From Micractinium sp. NFX-FRZ (lineage: Eukaryota > Chlorophyta > Trebouxiophyceae > Chlorellales > Chlorellaceae): a DNA stretch of 64,000 nucleotides. The notes under the pieces are model-generated. The model searched no databases and was not told the origin of the DNA. It saw only the letters and a program-made list of their open reading frames with translations. The stretch spans positions 1 to 64,000 of the forward strand of contig JAPTJF010000352.1 in NCBI GenBank assembly GCA_029339195.1, read 5' to 3'. Made by a program: the position numbers and the translations under genes. This document shows positions 56,639 through 64,000 of the stretch, piece after piece. How positions within the stretch are numbered: position 1 is the first letter of the stretch; each line of letters begins with the position of its first letter.

Positions 56639-58509
56639 ATGGACCTGTCCCACGAGTCGGCGCACCATTTCTACCTGCCAGACCCTGCACTGGAGGCGCT
56701 GGCAGACTGTTACGCGGTCGTGGGCGGCGTACGGCTGCCGCTGCACAGCCAAGTGCTGTCCACCCAATCCGGCGTGCTGCGGGAGCTGTTCCTGGGGCAA
56801 GCAGAGGGCGGCGTGGCCTGCGAGGTGAGCCCGAGCAGGGGTTGAACCGCCTGGTTGGGCGCACGAGGCAAGCGCCGCCAGCTGGCCGCCCCCGAATGTG
56901 GCTGCCCAGGCAGTCGGCAGCAGTACATTTGAAGCCTCCAGAGCCAGCCGGACTCAGCAGCCCCATTGCACCTGCCGCTCCGCAGCCCCTGCCACCTGAC
57001 GCCCCCCCCCATCCCCTGCCCCCCTGCAGGGCCATCCCGACCTGACGGTCGCATTTGCTGGCGCCTCTGTCGCCGAGGCAGCCTGCCTGCTGCGTATGGT
57101 GTACTGGCCGCAGGACGCCTGCCCCTCCAACTTTGCCTGGCTGGCCAGCGCCGGCAGGCTCAGCGCCGTGGCTGCCCTGGCTCACAAGCTGGACGTGGCA
57201 CGCCCGCTGGCAGCCATCGAGAGCTACCTAGAAGGTGGGTGCAGGTGGGGTGTGGTGGAGCCTGCCCAGGGGGTATTGTCCCAAGGATCCAGGGGGCGGG
57301 GGATCCTGCCGTACTGCTGCGCTGCCTGGTGGGTTACCCGACACCTGACGCATGCCAGCTGGCGGGACCTGTGTGCGCAGGCCAGGCTGCTCGCCAGCTC
57401 TTCTCTACTATCCACCCAGGTCACTCTGTTCCTCCTTCTGTTCCTGCCCGTCTTGTCTGCCCTCCCGCAGGCATCAGCAGCTACTGCGACACTGGCGTGG
57501 CGGGCCTGCTGGTGGCGCTGCAGCTGGCGCAGAGCTGCCGCTTCGATGGGGTGGAGGGGCGCTGCCTGGACGCTCTCGCCGCCAAGCTGGCAGCAGCGGC
57601 GGCCACGCAGTCGGAGCGGTGCCAATCCATGTGGGAGGCGGCTCTGGCGGCGCTCGATGCCACCACCCTGGCGCGCTTGCTGTGCAAGACGCTGGCAGCC
57701 TGCAGTCCCGAGATGGGCCTTGGTAGCGGCGGGTTCAGTGTGTCCGGCAGCTGCAGCCACGGCAGCGGCTGCACACCCGCCAGAGCAGAGCACCCCCCTG
57801 CCGGGGTTGGCGCCCCGCGGCCGCCCACGCCGCCGGCGATTCGTGAGGTGCGGCACGGCAGCGGCGGCGGGTTCACTTGGGAGATTGAGGGCTTCTCCGC
57901 GCTGCAGCAGCCGCTGCACTCGCCCTGGGTGCGGCTGGCGGGGCTGCAGTGGCGGCTGGCGGTCTACCCACGGGGCGTGGGCGCGGGCAAGGACACACAC
58001 CTCTCAGGTGGGTTCGACATGCAATGACCTGGCTGCAAGCATCCTTGAGCCCGCCTGTGCATGGCTATGATGCAAGCGCCCCACCGGCCCCTGTGCCGCC
58101 CGCCTGCCTGCCCGCCCGCCTCCCCTTGCCTGCTTGCCCAGCACAGCACCTCACTGCCTCATCATGTCGCCACGCCTCACCCGCCCTGCCCTCCTTTGTT
58201 TCTGCCCCCTCGCCATCTGCAGTGTTCCTTGAAATGGGCCGCCCAGCGCATGGCGCCGCTGCGCCCGCCGCCCCTGGCATCCTCAGCTGCAGCTTCACCG
58301 CGGTGTGCCAGGCGGGCGAGGCAGCAGACCACAGCGCGGCGCTGAGTCAGCCCGTCCCCATCCCATCGCAGGCGCCGCGAGGCGTCTGGGGCTTTGACTG
58401 CTTCCTGCCGCTGGATGAGCTCCACTTGCCGGGCAGGCAGCTTCTGGTGGGGGACCGGCTGCTGCTGCGTGCTGACGTGGCGGTGGGTGGCGACATCGTG
58501 GCACTGTGA
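56639..58509 (+). CDS. BTB/POZ-MATH domain protein (copy 2)
   Basis: Four exons join in phase to 404 residues: 56639-56824, 57030-57234, 57471-58007 and 58223-58509 (TGA). It parallels copy 1 block by block: HHFYLPDPALEALADCYAVV, RLPLHSQVLSTQSGVLRELF, AHKLDVARPLAAIESYLEG, then the linker and MATH domain (GGFTWEIEGFSALQQPLHS, LQWRLAVYPRG, WGFDCFLPLDEL, DRLLLRADVAVGG). Exon joins fall at homologous positions, but copy 2 has fewer introns in the MATH part (the introns after THLS-type and SPWV-type positions differ). This is a likely cullin-3 adaptor. The two genes lie ~41 kb apart on opposite strands. Confidence 0.87.
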
Positions 58510-59872
58510 GCGCTGCGGTCAGCTCCTCCTCTGGGGCCCCGCCCCACCCCTCGGCCTTTGAGCGCTCCATTCGCCCTGAGCCAGCAACACGCACCGCACA
58601 CAAACGAACGCCAAACCCGATCACCTGCGGGTGTGTGCCGTGGTAGCACCGCGATGCCATGCATCGCGCTGCCGCCATGTGGTGCGCGCCCGCACCCTCC
58701 TGCAGCCCCATGCCTGATTTTTACTTTGCCCCCCCTTTCTCTGTTACTGTCATCGCCCCCCTACCTCGTGCCCAGCTCAGATCTCCCTCTCCTTCCAACA
58801 GCAGCCCAAGTTAATTTCTGCGCTCGGCCCCCTCACTGCCCGCCCCAACATGCCCGACTTGATGAATGACTTTTGCCTGCCAACAGCTGCGCACCCACAC
58901 ACCTGTGCAGCCTCCCAGCACGCAGCAACAATTCCCTTACGGCCCCCAACCCCACGTTGTCAAGATGAGCACAGCCCTGCTCTTGAGTCGCCCCAATCTT
59001 TCCCCTTGTGTTGCCACTCATCCCGCCACCGATCAAACCTCCAAGATGCCTGCCGCATGCAGCCCCTTTCCCACCCATCAACCGTCAGCCAAGTTATGTT
59101 TAATGAAACAACAAAGCACAATGTTGCTAGTATCAAGGCGTGAGGGAAGGGAATGCCAGCAAAGGAGAGGTCATCAAAAGCGGGCGGCAGAATGGTGCTA
59201 CCAGGGGCGCTGGACAACCGCCTTTGAAAAGGGAAACAGGGAGAGAGGGCCACAACAAAAAGCGTTTGCATGGAGGGGGGGGTCGCAAATGGCGCGGGGA
59301 AGTGATGATAAGTATGTCATAAAAGACGCATGGATGGGATTGGGTTGGGGCAGGGCGCAGGCAAACGTGCAGGCAACTAGGAGCGGTGCCCTCCCAGGGG
59401 CGAGAGATTGCACGGCGCATGCAACTGCCTGCCATCACGGTTGGTGGAAAAACATCACTGCTGGCTCAGTTGGAACCAATAGCCATTGAGCTTTCGAAAT
59501 CACGGAGTGCCGGTTGGGTTGACGGGAGGATGAGCGGGAGCATTGCTGCTGGGTGGTGGGTATGGTTTGGGGGGTGGGGCGCACTAGCACATCCAAGCGG
59601 GCACTTCGGCATACTGGGGTGTGCTTCTCACGATTGCAGAGCATGGTGGATGGGACGGGCGAAGGTTCTGCAGCGGGGCGGCGTCACACCATCCGCCGCT
59701 CACCACTGCCGCGCTGCCGCTGCACAGGGGCACCTGCCGCTCGCGCAGCGCGGTGCCAGGCAGGCAGCACAACGCCGCGGAGAGGCAGCTCGGCCGCTAG
59801 ACGGGCACGCAGGCAATCGTGCCCTGCGGTGCCAGAAGGGCGTGGGGCGCCAGCTGCCAGGCAGGCACGCGC
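58510..59872. other. Convergent 3' region
   Basis: This region lies between BTB-MATH copy 2 (+) and the OvoA-like gene (-). It is lower in G+C than the genes. No further gene is recognised. Confidence 0.4.
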
Positions 59873-62800
59873 TCACGCCACGCGGCGCCAGAGGGATGCG
59901 TGCATGACTGCCACGCTGAACATGCGCTCGCAGCTGCGGGTGGCATAGGGCAGGTCTGCCTCGGAGACCAGCTCAAAGTCGGGGCCCAGTGCCTCAGCCA
60001 GGCCGTCGCGCGACCTGCACAGCATGGCACAGCATGGCACAGCATGGGCAGATTGGGTGCCATGTGCGGGCCAGGAGGGAGGGGGCAGAGCGTGGCCAGG
60101 CACGCTGGCTGGCAGGCGGGCACACAGCGTGCGCTGTGTGCCCACCCACCAAACAACGTTGCCAGCAGAGGTTGGTGGTGCCGCTCAGCCACAGCTGGAC
60201 AGCAAGAGCCGCCCACTGTGCAAAGCGCACATACACAGGAAAGCCTGCCTCACAAGCAGCCTTCCTCGCAGGAGCAAAGGCAGGTAAGCAGGCGGAGCGC
60301 CCACCTGACACAGTTGCCAGCGGAGTCGGTGGTGCCGCCCAGCCAGAGCTGGGAGGCGGAGGTGCGCTCGCTCCAGCAGAAGCTGGCAGTCAGCAGCACC
60401 AGGCCGCCCTTCTTGACCAGGCCGCGCGGGCCGCCCAGGCGGCCTGCACATACGCACACACGAGGAAACGCAAAGCAGGTGGGGTTGAGCACAGGGGACG
60501 GGGGTGGGGCGGGAGGGCCAGGGCTGGGCATGTGCACGGCACGGAGAAAGCTGCTGCCTGCCGCAACGTGCTACTGCGGGCCAACAACAAAGGCCACCCC
60601 CAGGGGCCCTACTGAGAAGGGGTCATCCACAGCCACAGCACAGCACAGCTCACAGCACAGGAAAACCAGACGATCTCAGGCCCCCAGGAACATGGGGGAA
60701 CAACTCAAACAACTCACCCAGGGGCCCCTTGGGCGAGGGGATCTTCTCCAGCACCCCGCTCAGCAGCACCGCATCATAGGGGCCCAGGTCGGGGGCTGCA
60801 CCGGTGGGGACACATGGGGCGGAAAGAGGGAGCCAATGAAGTGTGTGCAGGCACGTCCCGGGCTCAGCCCCAGAAGCAGCAGCAGGGGCCCACTACCAGG
60901 CGGACAGCGACTGACGCCCAGCCACCCACACACATAACCCCCGCAACAGCAGGAATCACCAGTAACTAGTCTGCTGCTGTATGCTGGTGGGTTATGCCTC
61001 TCACCGATGCAGCGAGGGTCTACCAGGCATGCGGCAAATGGCGCGCACCCAACCGCACATAACCCCAGGCACAGTCCTTTCCAGCAGCTTACTCACCGAT
61101 GCAGCAGGGGTCCATCTGGCGGAAGGCCACGCGCGCTCGGGCTGCGGAGCCGCCAGGCACCGCCAGGTTCAGCTGGGTGCGCAGGTGCCCCTCGTCCTGC
61201 AGCGTTGGATCAAGGTTAGCTTTGCCAGGTTAGGTATTCAGACTACGCTTTTAAGTGGGCAGGCAGGCAGTGGACAAGATGGCAAGGCACCTTGAGGGCA
61301 GCAAGCAGGAAGGCATGCCGGCGAGGTGGCTCGGCTTGGGCAGCAGTACTAACAGCGAGGCACTGGGGCGGCCTGCGTGCCCCGCTCCCAGGCTGCGCAC
61401 CAAGTCACGCCATGTTATGTCGCCTACTGATGTCGACAACAAACTGAGTGTTATGTGCTCCTCAGGCACTAGTTAAGCTCGTTCCACCCTTGTGGCTCCC
61501 TGCACCCAGCCTCCCATATTTCCCCCCTTCTCACCCACCTTGCGCGACACCGAGACGGCGCCAGTCTGCTGCGCTGAGTTGGCAGCGGCCACAGCACGCG
61601 CGTCGTGCTCCACGCCCAGCACGCTCTCAAACCCTGCCGCCGCCAGCTGGAACGACGTGGCGCCGACGCCGGCGCCCACCTCCAAGGCGGTACCAAGCGG
61701 TACCCCCAGCTTCCGTGCAGCTTCCACCACCATCCCCGCCACCCGTGCAGGGTAGTCTGCCCCCGGCAGCCCCACCGCCAGCGCCCCGCTGGACAGCAGC
61801 TGCTCCGGGGCGCCGTACGCGGCCAGCAGCTGCTGCTGCAGCGCCTCGGCAGCGGCAGCGTCGGCGGCCGCCCTGGACCCCTTTTTGGTGGAGGGGTCCC
61901 ATGAGCCCACGTGGGGGGGAGGGGAGTCCATGCAGGAGGTCTCCTTGGGGGCGGTACCGCTGACCAGGCGGAAGCCTGTGGCAGGGGCAGCGGGTGGGTT
62001 TGGTTGAGGGGCGCAGGGTGAGGGTGAGGGGTGTGGCTGGATGGTCGCCCACCCCACTCCGCCGCGCCGGCCTGGACCTCTGATCACAGCTGCGTCACCC
62101 CTCCACATCCCTATGCCTGCCTCCTACTGCACCACCCAGCTGCAAACTCACCCGCGTGCTGGAAGAAGTGGGAGCGGAAGTGGAAGCTGCAGAGCGGGGC
62201 GGGGGTGCAAGAAGAGCAGGCACAGTCAATGCACGGCAATGTGTGGCCGGCTGAGACACCACAAAAGCATCAACACACATGCTGCACTCGAGGGGCCTGC
62301 CGCTGGTAGCACACAGGTATTGGAGGCATCCTGCAGCTTGAAGGGAGGCCAGCGGGCACCACGGGATCTAGCAGGGAACGCGCCCCAGAAGCCCGCCAGC
62401 GCAACCCACCGTGCAAACACGCTGGCCTCGTCTCCCGTGGACATGAAGGAGCCGCCCAGAATCACGTTGTGCTCGCCTGCAGGGGCAGGCCAGGCAGGCA
62501 GACGGGGGTGTGAACGAACGTTAGCAATGCGCGGGTGCGCAGGCGGACGGGCAGGCAGGCAGGCGGGCAGGCAAGGAAGCAGCACCGGTATGCACACGCT
62601 GCCTGCACTCCCGCAGCCCCAGTCGGGCGGGATGGAAACAGTCAAAGCCAGCCGGCCCAACCGTCACCACCCGCCACAGCTGCGGGTAAGAGTTAATGGC
62701 ACAGATTCTGTCGATCCTGCTCATAAACTGCTCATCCAGGGCGACTTGTCCCCGCTAACGAGCTCACCGTCGTAGCAGGGCGTCGTGAAGTCGTCATAGT

Positions 62801-63782
62801 ATGGGTGCACCCCCAGCGAGTTGGGCAGCGAGGCAATAAAGTCCTCACACCACTGCAGGGTGGGCAGGTGTAAGTGCACGTATGCACTGCTAAGTGGTGG
62901 TGTGTAGAGCCACCCCACTGCAACTTGGAACGAGCAGACAAGCTGCAATGCCCCGGCTGGTCACATACAGAGTGCCCATGGCAGGCAGGCCTGGAACCTC
63001 TCACACCCAGCAGCCCCACCTGCCAGAGGTTCCCACACGTGTCATGGAATCCGGCGGGGGTGGGGGCCATGGCATCCACAGCGCACTCAGCGCCGTAGGC
63101 CAGGTTCAGGTTGGCTACGCCCCGGAACGCCGCGCCGCTGCGCTCCATCACTGCAGGGGCGGACAGGAACAGCGGTACGTTGCAAGAAAAGGTGAGTTGG
63201 GGCACCTACGATGGGCAGAGCGCCAGAGGGACGTGCTACTGCACTCCACCACCGCAGCACCAGGCAGGCCTGTTCCCGACATATGTGCACGTGCGTGCAA
63301 TAAAACAGGTGCTCACCGGGGTCCTCTGCTGCCCGCCCCTTGGCGTCCCGCTTGCTGATGTGGCGCAGCCGCCGGTGCTCCGGCTCCGTCAGCAGCCGCA
63401 GCGCAGCGTCCCCACGCAGGCCCTGCACGCGGTTAGCAGAGCAAGGAGACGGCAGGCGGCGCACAGTGAGAAGCAGGCAGCAGCGTTTTACATACAGGTG
63501 CGCAGGCAGGGGTGGCAAGCCCCTGCTTTGCTACGCTGTGCCCTGTCCTGGTTCCCTGCCTTCTAACCCGGGCCGCAACAAACCCCCGCTGCCTGTCCAC
63601 TCTCCCTCAGCACCCTACCCCCACCCAGTTGGTGGATGAATGCAAAACCCAAACATAACTCACCAGCTTGGCTGAGCGCCAGTTGGCATAGGCACGCGCC
63701 TCGTGTTGGTTGACCACAGCAGGCAGAGCGGGCGCCATGTCAACCACCTCGAACGGCAGGCGCAGCTTGTAGAGGTGCAGGC
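59873..63782 (-). CDS. ovoA: OvoA-like 5-histidylcysteine sulfoxide synthase/methyltransferase (5' end off window)
   Basis: Eleven 3' exons join in phase (about 479 residues): 63782-63664, 63422-63317, 63150-63020, 62852-62768, 62476-62410, 62186-62152, 61975-61539, 61196-61097, 60795-60718, 60443-60305 and 60014-59873 (TGA). OvoA makes the first C-S bond of ovothiol (cysteine to histidine) and then methylates the imidazole nitrogen. The sulfatase-modifying-factor-like core is clear: PAVVNQHEARAYANW, NLNLAYGAECAVDAM, TCGNLWQWCEDF, YYDDFTTPCYDGEHNVILGG, GDEASVFARFHFRSHFFQHA. The C-terminal methyltransferase follows (ALEVGAGVGATSFQLAAAGF, PYDAVLLSGVLEKI, GGLVLLTASFCWSE, LWLGGTTDS, ATRSCERMFSV). 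The N-terminal DinB-like iron-site part lies beyond the right edge. One exon is only 35 bases. Junction-copy repeats lie at 60999-61045, 60590-60625 and 60164-60215. Confidence 0.88.
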
Positions 63783-64000
63783 CTGCGCGCGGGGTGATGA
63801 TGAGGGGTGCATAGGTTGAGGGAGGAGGAGGACGTTGGCAAACACACCAAGCAATGGATGGCTCGGCCCCGTGCGCACTCACTTGCATGCGCGCATCCCC
63901 CAATCTGCACTCGCTTCTCCAGCACACTCTCACACCAAGCTGCACCCTCACCTGACAAGCACCCAGGTGGTGCGCTACAATGCAGTGCCTGCCCTCTCAA

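Noticed and set aside
63783..64000. Further OvoA exon ending near the right edge (CTTGTCAG then GTGAGG near 63950)
   Set aside because: The phase would fit, but the encoded peptide does not resemble OvoA, so I did not extend the gene.

Overview
The window looks like nuclear DNA of a green alga (Chlorophyta, probably a Chlorella/Micractinium-like trebouxiophyte; the lineage is inferred from style, not proven). The evidence is very high G+C, genes split into many short exons joined by GT-AG introns of about 80-600 bp, long Ala/Gln/Gly homopolymer runs inside proteins, an octotricopeptide-type (OPR) protein, and TGTAA motifs downstream of several stop codons. All exon chains below were built by eye from splice sites, reading-frame phase and family similarity; no transcript data were available.

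Layout, left to right: a poorly resolved gene ending at 2532 (+); a 14-exon OPR-like organelle RNA factor (3211-10774, +); a BTB/POZ-MATH protein (11593-15298, -); a 3 kb gene-poor stretch with a GC-rich block and four ~172 bp tandem repeats; a repeat-containing unknown protein (18395-19498, +); a RAB3GAP2-like protein (20412-22870, -) divergent from a CHY/CTCHY/RING ubiquitin ligase (23152-27264, +); EAF6, a NuA4 subunit (27834-28705, -); two tandem paralogous membrane-protein genes, one broken by two frameshifts (28991-30520, -) and one intact (31087-32663, -); an HNH-like-motif protein (33456-36611, +); a 1,453-residue alanine-rich coiled-coil membrane protein (37082-45582, -) divergent from a cornichon cargo receptor (46626-48293, +); a truncated duplicate (48836-49590, -) of the unknown gene at 51727-55154 (-), with a small unknown gene (50036-50813, +) and a long hairpin between them; a second BTB-MATH gene (56639-58509, +); and the 3' part of an OvoA-like ovothiol biosynthesis gene (59873-63782, -) that runs off the right edge.

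The genes do not form a pathway; they are ordinary eukaryotic neighbours. RAB3GAP2 and cornichon act in the secretory pathway, the RING and BTB-MATH proteins in ubiquitylation, EAF6 in histone acetylation, OPR in organelle RNA metabolism, and OvoA in thiol redox chemistry.

The most unusual feature is genome-wide within the window. Introns repeatedly carry degenerate, same-orientation copies of the neighbouring exon-intron junction, spaced about 85-145 bp, so many real splice sites are preceded or followed by one to three decoys. Five introns also use GC instead of GT donors.
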